22,318 bases of DNA from an uncultured Opitutia bacterium (GCA_903868455.1 CAIPVK010000225.1:1-22318); one strand, 5' to 3'. Shown: positions 8,322 to 15,284, counted from the first letter of the stretch. Program-made: numbers and translations. Notes: generated from the sequence alone by a model not told the origin.

Positions 8322-9035
8322 CTATTCCTCGTTGGCCCGCTTGCGGGCCCGGCGCTCCGCGACCGGGTCGTCCAGCTCGCGCATGACGCTCTCCAGCAGG
8401 TTGTGCTCCGCCTCGGTCATGCGGAGCCGGTAGAGCAGCTGGCGCAGGCGCTCGAGGCGCGGGGGCCCGAAGCGGTGCGAGCGCGAGAGGCGCTCGTCGA
8501 GGAAGGCCTGCAGCCGGAGCTGGTGCCCGAGGGCGACGACCGGCTCGGCCGCGGCGGGCGCCGGCTCGGCCGCCCGGCAGCGCAGCTGGTAGAGGGCGAT
8601 CGAGACGGCCTGGCCGAGGTTCAGGCTCAGCCCGGGGGCGACGGGGATGCGGCAGCGCCAGGGGCAGAGCGCGGCCTCCTCGCGCGTCAGCCCGTTGGAC
8701 TCGCGCCCGAAGACGAGCGCCACCCTGCCCCGCGCCTCGCCGAGCTCCGGGGGCGGCGCGGGCAGGTCGAAGGCGCGCTGCCCGATGCCGAGCGGGCGGC
8801 GGCTGAAGGCCACGGCGGTGGCGCAATCGGCGAGCGCGGCGTCGAGGGTGGGCAGGAGGCGGACGGCGTCCAGGATCGCCGGGGCGGCCACGCCGGTCAC
8901 GCGCGCCTCGCGCGGGAGCTCCTTCCAGTCGGTGACCAGGGCGAGGTCCTCGACGCCGAGGCAGCGCATGGCGCGCGCGACGAACCCGACGTTGAGCGGG
9001 TTCTCGGGGCCGACCAGGACGACGCGCAGGTCCAC
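8322..9035 (-). CDS. SpoU/TrmJ-type RNA 2'-O-methyltransferase
   Basis: A 237-residue SPOUT-class methyltransferase. The N terminus VVLVGPENPLNVGFVARAM is the TrmH/SpoU motif 1; ALVFGRESNGLTREEAALC and the knot motif LSLNLGQAVSIALYQL are motifs 2 and 3. Order and length fit TrmJ, which methylates the 2'-OH of nucleotide 32 in the tRNA anticodon loop; other SpoU enzymes acting on tRNA or rRNA cannot be excluded. The C-terminal third (about 165-237) is a charged helical extension as in TrmJ. Translation starts at a GTG (9035) only 4 bases after the argS stop (TGA-GCGC-GTG), so the two genes are probably coupled, joining tRNA charging with tRNA modification. Confidence 0.87.
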   Translation of the reverse strand: MDLRVVLVGPENPLNVGFVARAMRCLGVEDLALVTDWKELPREARVTGVAAPAILDAVRLLPTLDAALADCATAVAFSRRPLGIGQRAFDLPAPPPELGEARGRVALVFGRESNGLTREEAALCPWRCRIPVAPGLSLNLGQAVSIALYQLRCRAAEPAPAAAEPVVALGHQLRLQAFLDERLSRSHRFGPPRLERLRQLLYRLRMTEAEHNLLESVMRELDDPVAERRARKRANEE

Positions 9036-9039
9036 GCGC

Positions 9040-10824
9040 TCACATCCTCTCCAGCGGCTCGATGCCGAGGAGTCGGAGGCCGGACTCGAGCAGGGCCGAG
9101 GTGCGGGCGCAGAGCGCGAGGCGACGGGCGCGCACGGCGGGGTCGTCGACGAGCACCTTGTTGTCGGCGTAGAACGAGCTGTAGGCGCCCGCGAGCTCGT
9201 GCAGGTAGGTGCAGAGGATGTGGGGGCGGAGGTCCTCGGAGGCCTCGTCGAGCGCGGCGGTGAAGCCGAGCAGCTTGCGCGCGAGCGCGATTTCCCCGGG
9301 GGTCTCGGGCGGGGTGGCCCCGGCCTCGCCCTGCCCCGCCGCGACGCCGGCGTTGCGGAAGACGGAGCGGACGCGGACGGCCTGGTAGAGGAGGTAGGGG
9401 GCGGTGTTGCCCTCGAAGGCGAGCATCTTGTCCCAGGAGAACCGGTAATCCATCGTGCGGTTGGACACCAGGTCGGCGTAGCGCAGGGCGGCCACGCCGA
9501 GGCGCGGCGCGATGACGTCGCGGCGCTCGGCCTCGGGGAGGTCGCCGCTCTTCTCGTTCACCTTCTCGAGCGCCTTGGCCGTGGCCTCGTCGATGAGCGA
9601 CTGGAGGCGGACGGGGTCGCCGGACTTCGTCTTGATGGCCTTGCCGTCCTCCCCGAGGATGGTGCCGAACCACACGTGACGCAGGCGCGGGAGGGTCCGG
9701 CCCGTGGCCTTGAACCATTTCTCCGCGGTGAGGAAGAGCTGCTGGAAGTGGTCCTGCTGGCGGCCGTCGGTCACGTAGACGACCTCCTGCGCCCCGAGGA
9801 CCTCGGCCCGGTACAGGACCGTGGCGAGGTCGGTGGAGGCGTAGTTCGAGGAGCCGTCCTTCTTGCGGACGATGAAGGGCAGCTTGGTCTCGGCGTGGCG
9901 GGAGTAACGCGGGACCTCGTCGTGCCAGACGACCAGGGCGCCGTCGCTCTCCTCCGCCAGGCCGCACGCCTGGAGCTCGCGGTAGACCTGGTCGACCTTG
10001 TCGCGGTAGAAGGACTCGCCGAGGACCACGTCGGAGCGGAGGCCGAACTGGTCGTAGATGCGCTGGCAGGCGGCGTTGGAGACGGCGACGATCCGCTCCC
10101 ACAGCGCGAGGCTCTCGGCGTCGCCCGACTGCAGGCGGGCGAGCTCGGCGCGCGCGGCGTCGAGCGCGGCGGGGTCGGCCTTGGTCAGGGCGCTGCCCTC
10201 CTTGTAGAGCGCCTCGAGGTCCTCCAGCGCGGTCGGGCTGGCGGCGTCGAGCACGAAGCCCTTGAGGCGGATGGCGAGGATGAGGATGCCGAAGTTGGTG
10301 CCCCAGTCGCCGATGTGGTTGTCGCGGGTGAGCGAGGCGCCGCAGAACTCGAGCAGGCGGGCGACGGCCTCGCCGATGACGATCGGGCGCAGGTGGCCGA
10401 CGTGCATCTGCTTGGCGGTGTTGGGCGAGGGGTAGTCGATGACGACCTTGCGGCCGGCGTGGAGCGCGGCCGCGCCGCGGCGCCAGGCGTCGGCGTCGGG
10501 GAAGGCCTGGATCCAGGCGTGGAGGGCGGCGGGCGTCAGGCGGAAGTTGAGGAAGCCGGGGCCGGCGACCTCGACCTCGAGGCCGGCCTTGGCGAGGGTG
10601 CCCTCGGCCTGGAGGGCCGACAGCAGGTCCGTGGCAAGGGCGCGGGGGTTGGCCTTGGCGGCCTTGGCGGCGGCGAGGATGCCGTTGGCCTGGTAGTCGC
10701 CATGGCGGGCGTCGGTGGCGGGACGGACCTGGGGGTCGAAGGCGGGGCCGAGCGCGGGCAGGCCGGCGGCGACGCGGCGGATCAGGGCGTCGAGCTCGCG
10801 GGCGGGATTGAACCAGGGGGACAT
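9040..10824 (-). CDS. argS: Arginyl-tRNA synthetase
   Basis: Class I synthetase that charges tRNA-Arg. From ATG 10824 (MSPWFNPARELDAL) the protein is 594 residues, as expected for bacterial ArgS. It has the N-terminal additional domain with ARHGDYQANG, the extended HIGH box VIDYPSPNTAKQMHVGHLRP (HVGH at 141-144), the arginine-pocket stretch DNHIGDWGTNFG, and GEDGKAIKTKSGDPVRL (about residues 390-406) at the position of the KMSKS loop, which is often non-canonical in ArgS. The C-terminal DALR helical domain contains YLLYQAVRVRSVFRNAG and HELAGAYSSFYADN. The open frame continues upstream to 11040, but that part is translated repeat DNA and is not credible protein. First gene of the argS > trmJ-like > metF run; its leader is filled by repeats. 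Confidence 0.97.
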   Translation of the reverse strand: MSPWFNPARELDALIRRVAAGLPALGPAFDPQVRPATDARHGDYQANGILAAAKAAKANPRALATDLLSALQAEGTLAKAGLEVEVAGPGFLNFRLTPAALHAWIQAFPDADAWRRGAAALHAGRKVVIDYPSPNTAKQMHVGHLRPIVIGEAVARLLEFCGASLTRDNHIGDWGTNFGILILAIRLKGFVLDAASPTALEDLEALYKEGSALTKADPAALDAARAELARLQSGDAESLALWERIVAVSNAACQRIYDQFGLRSDVVLGESFYRDKVDQVYRELQACGLAEESDGALVVWHDEVPRYSRHAETKLPFIVRKKDGSSNYASTDLATVLYRAEVLGAQEVVYVTDGRQQDHFQQLFLTAEKWFKATGRTLPRLRHVWFGTILGEDGKAIKTKSGDPVRLQSLIDEATAKALEKVNEKSGDLPEAERRDVIAPRLGVAALRYADLVSNRTMDYRFSWDKMLAFEGNTAPYLLYQAVRVRSVFRNAGVAAGQGEAGATPPETPGEIALARKLLGFTAALDEASEDLRPHILCTYLHELAGAYSSFYADNKVLVDDPAVRARRLALCARTSALLESGLRLLGIEPLERM

Positions 10825-10837
10825 GGGGCGGGAGGAA

Positions 10838-10854
10838 GGATTCGGAGGAGGCGG
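10838..10854. repeat. 17-bp purine-rich block shared with 15106-15122
   Basis: GGATTCGGAGGAGGCGG occurs here and identically at 15106-15122. In both places a GTAG palindrome follows downstream, and the reverse complement of this block type closes the composite elements at 15.3 and 19.7 kb. It is part of the same modular repeat family. Here it sits 14 bp upstream of the argS ATG. Confidence 0.6.
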
Positions 10855-10860
10855 GGTTCG

Positions 10861-10889
10861 GGTAGGGGCGGCTCGCCGAGCCGACCGAG
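10861..10889 (+). repeat. GTAG-type REP palindrome, copy A
   Basis: A 29-bp unit: GTAG at 10862-10865, two to three G, then a hairpin with arms CGGCTC and GAGCCG around a GCC loop. The same 29 bp recur perfectly and in the same direction at 10989-11017. GTAG followed by a short palindrome is the hallmark of REP sequences associated with RAYT transposases; no RAYT gene lies in the window. Confidence 0.75.
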
Positions 10890-10892
10890 TCC

Positions 10893-10971
10893 GAGGGCAT
10901 TCTTGGATGAAGGGATGAACGGATGAAAGGATGAAGGGGTGGAGAAAGGAGGCGGAGGAAGAATGCCCCTC
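10893..10971. repeat. Inverted repeat enclosing an 8-bp tandem array
   Basis: GAGGGCATTCTT at 10893-10904 is the reverse complement, with one bulged base, of AAGAATGCCCCTC at 10959-10971. The 54-bp interior contains the tandem GGATGAAN array and a purine-rich tail. The whole structure lies between REP copies A and B. Confidence 0.6.
10905..10936. repeat. Four tandem copies of GGATGAAN
   Basis: Four directly adjacent 8-bp units read GGATGAAG, GGATGAAC, GGATGAAA and GGATGAAG. Seven positions are invariant and only the eighth changes. The array is non-coding and lies upstream of argS between two REP copies. It may be a slippage-prone microsatellite or a cluster of binding sites; nothing in the sequence decides between these. 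Confidence 0.8.
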
Positions 10972-10988
10972 AGGGCGAAGTTTGAGAA

Positions 10989-11017
10989 GGTAGGGGCGGC
11001 TCGCCGAGCCGACCGAG
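10989..11017 (+). repeat. GTAG-type REP palindrome, copy B
   Basis: Perfect direct copy of the 29-bp REP unit at 10861-10889, 128 bp further on. GTAG is at 10990-10993. It lies between the small PEP-CTERM gene's terminator and the argS leader. Confidence 0.75.
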
Positions 11018-11036
11018 GCGCCGCCGATCGCGCCAA

Positions 11037-11067
11037 ACAAAAAGGCCCGGCGCGAGGGCCGGGCCTT
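11037..11067 (-). terminator. Rho-independent terminator of the small PEP-CTERM gene
   Basis: Read on the minus strand, a 10-bp perfect stem (AAGGCCCGGC / GCCGGGCCTT, 6-nt loop, 11042-11067) is followed by the T-rich tract TTTTTGTTT. It begins 19 bp after the stop codon of the gene at 11087-11764. Confidence 0.88.
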
Positions 11068-11086
11068 GATGCGTCAGCCGGAAGGC

Positions 11087-11764
11087 TTAGGCCTTGCGAC
11101 GGCGGCGGAGGGCCGCGCCGGCGAGGGCCAGGCCGCCGAGCATGAGACCGTAGGTCGAGGGCTCGGGGACGGGGGTGTAGGTGTAGGTCACGGTGACATC
11201 GGCGAAGGCGGTGGCGTTGGTGCCGCTGAACTGAGCGGTGGGCGCGGTCATCGTGATGCCAGGGTTGTTCTTCAGCTGGAGGTAAATCGAACCCGTGCCT
11301 TCGTAGGCGCTCCAGAAACCGGAGGCGACGTTGGTGACGGCGTTCTGGGCAATGATGTACTCGGTGATGGAGAACTGCTGGGTGACGTCCTGGGTGAGGG
11401 CCGCGCCGACGCCGGGCGTGATCACCAGGTTGTCATCGGTGGACTCGGTGACGCTCAGCGTGGTGAAGCCGAGGGAGTTGGTGACCTTCTGGCGGAGGAA
11501 GGCGCTGGTTCCGAAATAGTTCAGCACACCGGGGCCGTTCACGGCGGTGGCATCGAAGGTTCCGCCGATGGAGAACTCGTTGACCGTAAGGGTGACGCCG
11601 ATGAGCGTGCCCAGGTTCGTGTTGAACTGCGAGAGCGTGAGATCGGAGTAGGTGTTCGTGCCGTTGACGGTCAGCGTGTTGGAGTAGCTGACGGTCTGGC
11701 TCGCGGGAGGCGCGGCGAAGACGGCGGCCGACGAGGCGGCGAGGAGGGCGAGCGAGGTGCGCAT
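11087..11764 (-). CDS. Choice-of-anchor E-like PEP-CTERM exported protein
   Basis: A 225-residue exported protein. Residues 1-18 (MRTSLALLAASSAAVFAA) form a signal peptide. The body is rich in Thr, Asn, Ser and Val; it opens with SQTVSYSNTLTVNGTNTYSD and NTNLGTLIGVTLTVN and closes with ADVTVTYTYT, the layout of the choice-of-anchor E domain seen in PEP-CTERM proteins. The last 27 residues are a PEP-CTERM sorting signal: VPEPSTYG, a short hydrophobic helix LMLGGLALAGAAL and a basic end RRRRKA. Such proteins are recognised by an exosortase at the inner membrane and are often linked to extracellular matrix; no exosortase is encoded here. The molecular function is unknown. It is transcribed alone, divergent from hemW, with a strong terminator. 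Its PEP-CTERM DNA is similar to (71 of 80 bases), but less close than, that shared by the two PATR genes. Confidence 0.88.
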   Translation of the reverse strand: MRTSLALLAASSAAVFAAPPASQTVSYSNTLTVNGTNTYSDLTLSQFNTNLGTLIGVTLTVNEFSIGGTFDATAVNGPGVLNYFGTSAFLRQKVTNSLGFTTLSVTESTDDNLVITPGVGAALTQDVTQQFSITEYIIAQNAVTNVASGFWSAYEGTGSIYLQLKNNPGITMTAPTAQFSGTNATAFADVTVTYTYTPVPEPSTYGLMLGGLALAGAALRRRRKA

Positions 11765-11895
11765 GGACGTTTGAAGATGATAAATTTGGATTCACTAAAC
11801 GGCCGAGGCAAGCCCCTTTCACGAAACCTCTGAGAAACGGCACGAAAATTGGCGTGGTTAAATACGGGCATTTGGGCATTCCCTAGGTGTCCGCG
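11765..11895. promoter_or_regulatory. Divergent promoter region, small PEP-CTERM gene and hemW
   Basis: This 131-bp spacer is AT-richer than the surrounding genes and must start both transcripts. Possible -10-like strings are TATCAT (minus strand, just upstream of the PEP-CTERM ATG) and TTAAAT (plus strand, about 11860), but neither has a good -35 partner, so no promoter is assigned. A near-palindrome TTTCACGAAA lies at about 11817-11826. Confidence 0.4.
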
Positions 11896-13020
11896 ATGCC
11901 CTCGGCCTACCTCCACGTCCCTTTTTGCGCCTCGAGCTGCGATTTCTGCGCTTTTTACCAAGAACAACCCGAAAGGCCCAAAATCGAGGGTTATTTGGCG
12001 TCTATTGAGGCCGAGATGGCCCAATCCGGGGTAAAAATCGAAGAAAAAACGGCTTTTTGGGGTGGGGGCACCCCGGGCCTGCTCCCTGCCGAGGACCTGG
12101 GCCGCCTCGGCCACTCCATGGTCCGCCTGCTCGGCCGACCGGCCGAATGGTCCGTCGAACTGGCCCCCTCCTCGGTCCGGGCCGACAAATTGGCCGCCCT
12201 CAAGGCGGCCGGGGTGACCCGGGTGTCGATGGGGGTGCAGAGCTTTGATCCGACGACCCTCGAGGCGCTCGGGCGACGTCACTCGCTCAAGCAGGTGCGC
12301 GAGGCCTGGGACCTCGTCCGCGCCGCCGGCTTCGCGAGCGTCAACCTCGACCTGATCTTCGCGGTGCCGGGGCAGGACGAGGCCCGCTGGGAGGCCGACC
12401 TGCGCGAGGCCGTGCGCCTCGGGCCCGACCACCTCTCGACCTACTGCCTGACCTTCGAGGAGGACACGGCGATGTTCGTGAAGCTCTCCAAGGGCAAGGT
12501 GCGCATCGACCGCGACCTCGAGACGCGCCTCTACCGCCGCACCTGGGCGGTGCTGGAGGACGCCGGCTACGCGCAGTACGAGATCTCGAACTTCGCGCGC
12601 GAGGGCCACGCCTGCCGCCACAACCTCGCCACGTGGGACATGGGCGAGTGGGTCGGCTTCGGCCCCTCCGCCGCCTCGCAGCACGCCGGCCGCCGCTGGT
12701 CGAACGTCGCCGACCTCGACCGCTGGACCAAGGGCGTGGCCTCGGGCGCGCCCGCCGTCGAGCAGGTGGTCGGCCTCTCCCCCGCCCTGCTCCTCTGCGA
12801 CGCGCTCGTCTTCGGGCTGCGGATGAACCGCGGCGTGCGACCGGCGGACCTCGCCGCGCGCTTCGGCGTCGCGCTGCCGAAGGGATGGGACGAGCTCGCC
12901 GCGCGCCTCGCGGAGGAGGGCTTGGCGACGTGGGATGGCGCCACGCTCGCCCTCACGCTCGAGGGCCGGCTCGTCGCGGACGCCGTCGGCCTCGAGGTGA
13001 TGGGCCTGTTCGACGCCTGA
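11896..13020 (+). CDS. hemW: Radical SAM heme chaperone HemW (coproporphyrinogen-oxidase-like)
   Basis: The 374-residue product begins AYLHVPFCASSCDFCAF, with the radical-SAM cluster cysteines at 11, 15 and 18. The residue two places after the last Cys is Phe, not the extra Cys of true HemN oxygen-independent coproporphyrinogen oxidase, which favours HemW, a heme-binding chaperone. Other marks are FWGGGTPGLL (GGGTP at 56-60), VSMGVQSFD, NLDLIFAVPGQ, STYCLTFEEDT, and the HemW-type region CRHNLATWDMGEWVGFGPSA. ATG 11896 is chosen; a GTG three codons earlier (11887) is possible. No Shine-Dalgarno is seen. The first ~180 bases use many A/T-ending codons (AAA, GAA, TTT, ATT), in contrast to the rest of the gene. 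Ends 6 bp from the converging gene at 13027. Confidence 0.93.
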   Translation: MPSAYLHVPFCASSCDFCAFYQEQPERPKIEGYLASIEAEMAQSGVKIEEKTAFWGGGTPGLLPAEDLGRLGHSMVRLLGRPAEWSVELAPSSVRADKLAALKAAGVTRVSMGVQSFDPTTLEALGRRHSLKQVREAWDLVRAAGFASVNLDLIFAVPGQDEARWEADLREAVRLGPDHLSTYCLTFEEDTAMFVKLSKGKVRIDRDLETRLYRRTWAVLEDAGYAQYEISNFAREGHACRHNLATWDMGEWVGFGPSAASQHAGRRWSNVADLDRWTKGVASGAPAVEQVVGLSPALLLCDALVFGLRMNRGVRPADLAARFGVALPKGWDELAARLAEEGLATWDGATLALTLEGRLVADAVGLEVMGLFDA

Positions 13021-13026
13021 GCGGGA

Positions 13027-13476
13027 TCAGCGGGCGCGCCGGCGCCGATGCAGGCGGTGGGCCTCGGCGGCGGCCTCGAGGACCTCCTCGGCGGCGTCCA
13101 GGAGCGCGCGCAGGAGGCCGCGCGCCGTCGACCCCGCGGGCGCGGCCTGGGCGACGCGCAGGGCGAGGCCGAGCTGGCCGAAGATCAGCGGGCGGTTCTC
13201 CGGGCTCAGGTACGGCGCGAGCGCGTCGCGCACGGAGAGGAGCGCCCAGCCGAGCGGAGCGGCGTGCCGCGTGAAGATGACGATCTGCGGCTCAGGCGAG
13301 TCGTCGCGCTCGAAGGACTCGTTGGGCACGACCTGGAGGCCGTCGTCCTGCCAATGGGGGGACGCGTCCTGGTCGGGGTGCCGGGCCGACTCGGGCGCGA
13401 AGGCGTCGGAGTCGACGATGAGGCGCAGGGCGCGGAGGGACTCGCGCGCCAAACGATGACGGGTGGTCGTCGCCAT
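13027..13476 (-). CDS. Hypothetical protein, 149 aa
   Basis: I do not recognise a family. From ATG 13476 (MATTTRHRLARESLRAL) the 149-residue product is soluble-looking. It has a basic N-terminal helix, an acidic middle (PDQDASPHWQDD, ESFERDDSPEPQIVIF), a likely alpha/beta core (GWALLSVRDALAPYLS, RPLIFGQLGLALRVAQ), an alanine/glutamate helix and a very basic end (HRLHRRRRAR). No signal peptide or membrane segment. The frame is open for another 71 codons upstream, but that part is Pro/Arg-rich, as random translation of GC-rich DNA gives, so I exclude it. It stands between hemW (convergent, 6 bp) and the EamA gene (270 bp upstream), probably as its own unit. Coding character is supported by the balanced amino-acid content, unlike shadow frames here. 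Confidence 0.6.
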   Translation of the reverse strand: MATTTRHRLARESLRALRLIVDSDAFAPESARHPDQDASPHWQDDGLQVVPNESFERDDSPEPQIVIFTRHAAPLGWALLSVRDALAPYLSPENRPLIFGQLGLALRVAQAAPAGSTARGLLRALLDAAEEVLEAAAEAHRLHRRRRAR

Positions 13477-13745
13477 GGCCGGGGTGCGGCGTCGACGCGC
13501 GGGTGTCCCTTGCGGAAGACCTGGGCGCGTCGGATGCCTTAGCCGAGAAGGGCGACCGCGGGGGCGGTCACCGGGGCGGTGGGGCGGACGAGGAAGCCGT
13601 GGGTCGTCGCTTGGGGGTGGAGGTTGCGGGGGTGTCGGCTCGGCGGGTGGCGCAGGGACATAGTTGAGCCGACGCGCGAAGCCTCTCACCGGCGCCCGGA
13701 TCTGTCAACCCGCGCGCCTTACAATCGGGGAATTTGTATTATAAT
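13477..13745. other. Non-coding spacer with two inverted repeats and an AT-rich end
   Basis: This 269-bp spacer has no convincing gene. It contains a hairpin at 13554-13569 (GACCGC, GGGG loop, GCGGTC) and an 8-bp perfect inverted repeat GTCGGCTC (13634-13641) / GAGCCGAC (13666-13673) with a 24-base loop, whose arms match those of the REP hairpins although no GTAG is present. The right end, about 13722-13745, is AT-rich and contains TATAAT. That string reads as a -10 element on either strand, but no good -35 is in register. A TTGACA on the minus strand at 13705-13710 has no matching -10. Confidence 0.4.
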
Positions 13746-14642
13746 CTAGGCCAGCCGCAGCAGGATGACCCCGCCGACGGCCACGGCGGCCCCGATCCAG
13801 GTGCGAAGGCCGGGGCGTCGCCCCTCCGTCAGCCCTTGCATGGGCAGGGCGAGGATGGGCGAGAGGGCGACCAAGCTCAGCACCAGCGCGGAGGGCTGGT
13901 CGAGCAAGGCCTGCTGGTAGCAGGCGATGCCGAGCGACGGCCCCGAGAGACCGTTCATGACGAGCCAGGCCAGCGCCAGCCACGGGAGGTAGGGGCGGCG
14001 CACCTCGCCGAGGAGGCCGCCGGGCAGCGACCGCGCGCGCCACAGGACGAAGCCGAGGATGACGGGCACGCCGCCGAGCAGGCGCACGAAGCCCTGGCTG
14101 ATGCCGTCGGGCACGGGATGCTGGGCCGCGACACAGGCGGCCTTGGCGAGGGGGGTGCTGACGGCGCCGCAGGCCTGCCCGAGCGCGGCGAGGATGGCCA
14201 GCGCGATGCCGAGGCGGCGTTGCGCGGGGTCGCCCTCGGCGGGTGCGCCGAGCGCGAGGGCCACGCCGCCGAGGATGACGGACGCGGCGCCGGCCTGGGC
14301 CCAGCTGAGGGTCGTGCCGAGCATGAGGTACTCGATCACGAGGGCGAAGGGCGCGGCGAGACACTGCATGAGCAGCAGGGTCAGGCCGGGGCCGATGCGC
14401 GGCAGGGCGTGGAAGAGGGCGATGTCGCCGATGCCAAGGCCGAGGGCGCCGCTCAGGACGAGCCAGGCCCAGCCGGGGGCTATGGGCTCGCGTCCGGAGA
14501 GGAGGACCCAGGAGCCGAGGACGCAGAGGGCGACGAGGATGCGGCCGAGGTTGGCGAGGTCGGCGCCGTGGTGCCGGGTGCTTTGGCGGGCGCAGGTGAC
14601 CGACCAGGCGAAGAGCAGCGCCGTCAGGAGCGAGAAGCCCAT
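13746..14642 (-). CDS. EamA-family (DMT superfamily) transporter
   Basis: A 298-residue membrane protein with about 10 hydrophobic segments arranged as two EamA halves, the classic drug/metabolite transporter layout. The first half has LLTALLFAWSVTCARQSTRHHG and GLGIGDIALFHALPRIGPGLTLLL; the second has ACYQQALLDQPSALVLSLVALSPILALPM and ends GAAVAVGGVILLRLA, the repeated end-of-domain helix. Substrates vary widely in this family and cannot be read from the sequence. The ATG (14642) lies 3 bases after the stop of the DUF983 gene (TGA-GCG-ATG), so the two are almost certainly co-transcribed and translationally coupled. No terminator hairpin with a T-tract was found directly after the stop. Confidence 0.9.
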   Translation of the reverse strand: MGFSLLTALLFAWSVTCARQSTRHHGADLANLGRILVALCVLGSWVLLSGREPIAPGWAWLVLSGALGLGIGDIALFHALPRIGPGLTLLLMQCLAAPFALVIEYLMLGTTLSWAQAGAASVILGGVALALGAPAEGDPAQRRLGIALAILAALGQACGAVSTPLAKAACVAAQHPVPDGISQGFVRLLGGVPVILGFVLWRARSLPGGLLGEVRRPYLPWLALAWLVMNGLSGPSLGIACYQQALLDQPSALVLSLVALSPILALPMQGLTEGRRPGLRTWIGAAVAVGGVILLRLA

Positions 14643-14645
14643 CGC

Positions 14646-15023
14646 TCAGGAAGGGTCGCGGTTGGCGGGCAGGTCGCCGGGGAGGGCGACATGGTAGGCC
14701 ATGACCATCCAGCAGAGCATGGCGGGGTAGAGGCCGACCACGAAGAGGAAGCTGCCGCCGATGCCGAGGGCGATGCCGACGGGGACGCTGAGGACCTTCT
14801 TGGCGACGAGCACGCAGGCGGGGATGAGGACGACGAGGATGGAGGCCACGTAGCCGATGGAGGTCGTCCCGGTGTAGAAGCCGTCCGACTTCGCGAGGTC
14901 CATCCCGCAGCCGCCGCAGGCGGGCTTCAGGCGGAACCAGGAGGCCAGCAAGCCGCGCGACCCGCAGTTCGGGCAGGCGCAGAGGAGGCCGCGCCGGATG
15001 ATCTGGGCTCGGGTGACGGGCAT
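14646..15023 (-). CDS. DUF983 zinc-ribbon membrane protein
   Basis: A 125-residue protein with a short cytoplasmic zinc-ribbon-like head and two membrane helices. The Cys pairs are CPNC (17-20) and CGGC (36-39), spaced as in DUF983 proteins, followed by SDGFYTGTTSIGYVASILVVLIPACVLVA and IALGIGGSFLFVVGLYPAMLCWMVMAYH. The family function is unknown; zinc binding is inferred from the cysteines. It is the first gene of a pair with the EamA transporter. Its sense-strand leader is a long polypyrimidine run (the complement of the purine tract at 15040-15128), with no Shine-Dalgarno. Confidence 0.85.
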   Translation of the reverse strand: MPVTRAQIIRRGLLCACPNCGSRGLLASWFRLKPACGGCGMDLAKSDGFYTGTTSIGYVASILVVLIPACVLVAKKVLSVPVGIALGIGGSFLFVVGLYPAMLCWMVMAYHVALPGDLPANRDPS

Positions 15024-15039
15024 CGGGGGGTGATAGCGA

Positions 15040-15128
15040 GGGGGGAGGGGGAAGGGAAGAGGGGAAAGGAAAGGCAGGGGAGGACGAGGATGGGGAGGAA
15101 GCGGAGGATTCGGAGGAGGCGGAGGAGG
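15040..15128. other. Homopurine tract with four-run G-quadruplex motif
   Basis: The plus strand is almost only A and G over 89 bases. At 15040-15064 four G-runs (6, 5, 3 and 4 G) are separated by A, AA and AAGA, which meets the usual G-quadruplex rule. It is immediately upstream of the DUF983-EamA operon, on that operon's template strand. Its right part (about 15081-15128) is an inverted relative of the pyrimidine block that ends the composite repeat at 15330. Confidence 0.65.
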
Positions 15129-15173
15129 GTGCTCTTCTTTACTTTGAACTCTTTCATCTGAAATCTGGCTTGG

Positions 15174-15225
15174 GTAGGGCCGGCTCGCCGAGCCGGCCGC
15201 GGACGCCTCGGAGAGGCGTCCCTAC
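15174..15225. repeat. REP doublet (inverted pair) within copy C
   Basis: GTAG at 15174-15177 leads into a perfect 9-bp hairpin (GGCCGGCTC 15178-15186, loop GCC, GAGCCGGCC 15190-15198). A second perfect 9-bp hairpin follows (GGACGCCTC 15201-15209, loop GGA, GAGGCGTCC 15213-15221) ending in CTAC, the complement of GTAG. This is a head-to-head pair of REP units, as in BIME-type elements. Confidence 0.75.
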
Positions 15226-15263
15226 CCATTTAGCGGGGTCAGCGGTGGCAGCGGTGGCAGCGG

Positions 15264-15284
15264 AGGGAGCTGCGCTCCCTGTAG
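15264..15284. repeat. TGC-loop hairpin with trailing GTAG, copy C
   Basis: AGGGAGC (15264-15270), loop TGC, GCTCCCT (15274-15280), then GTAG. The matching hairpin of copy D has arms GGGGCC/GGCCCC around the same TGC loop. Two positions have changed on both arms together, so pairing is kept. Confidence 0.7.

Noticed and set aside
8647..10926. 759-codon plus-strand open frame
   Set aside because: Antisense to argS and the trmJ-like gene, both of which have complete family motifs.
10861..11017. CRISPR-like spacing of two identical 29-bp repeats
   Set aside because: Only two copies, 128 bp apart, with internal hairpins, GTAG and other repeats between; no third repeat and no cas genes.
10825..11040. 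72-codon N-terminal extension of argS from an ATG at 11040
   Set aside because: It would translate the REP copies and GGATGAAN array; ArgS proteins start near the chosen ATG.
11896..13020. Oxygen-independent coproporphyrinogen III oxidase (HemN)
   Set aside because: The motif is C-x3-C-x2-C followed by Ala-Phe, without the additional Cys of HemN, and the HNxxxW region fits HemW.
13477..13689. N-terminal extension of the hypothetical protein from an ATG at 13689
   Set aside because: Pro/Arg-rich low-complexity product and hairpins in the DNA; the ATG at 13476 begins a balanced protein.
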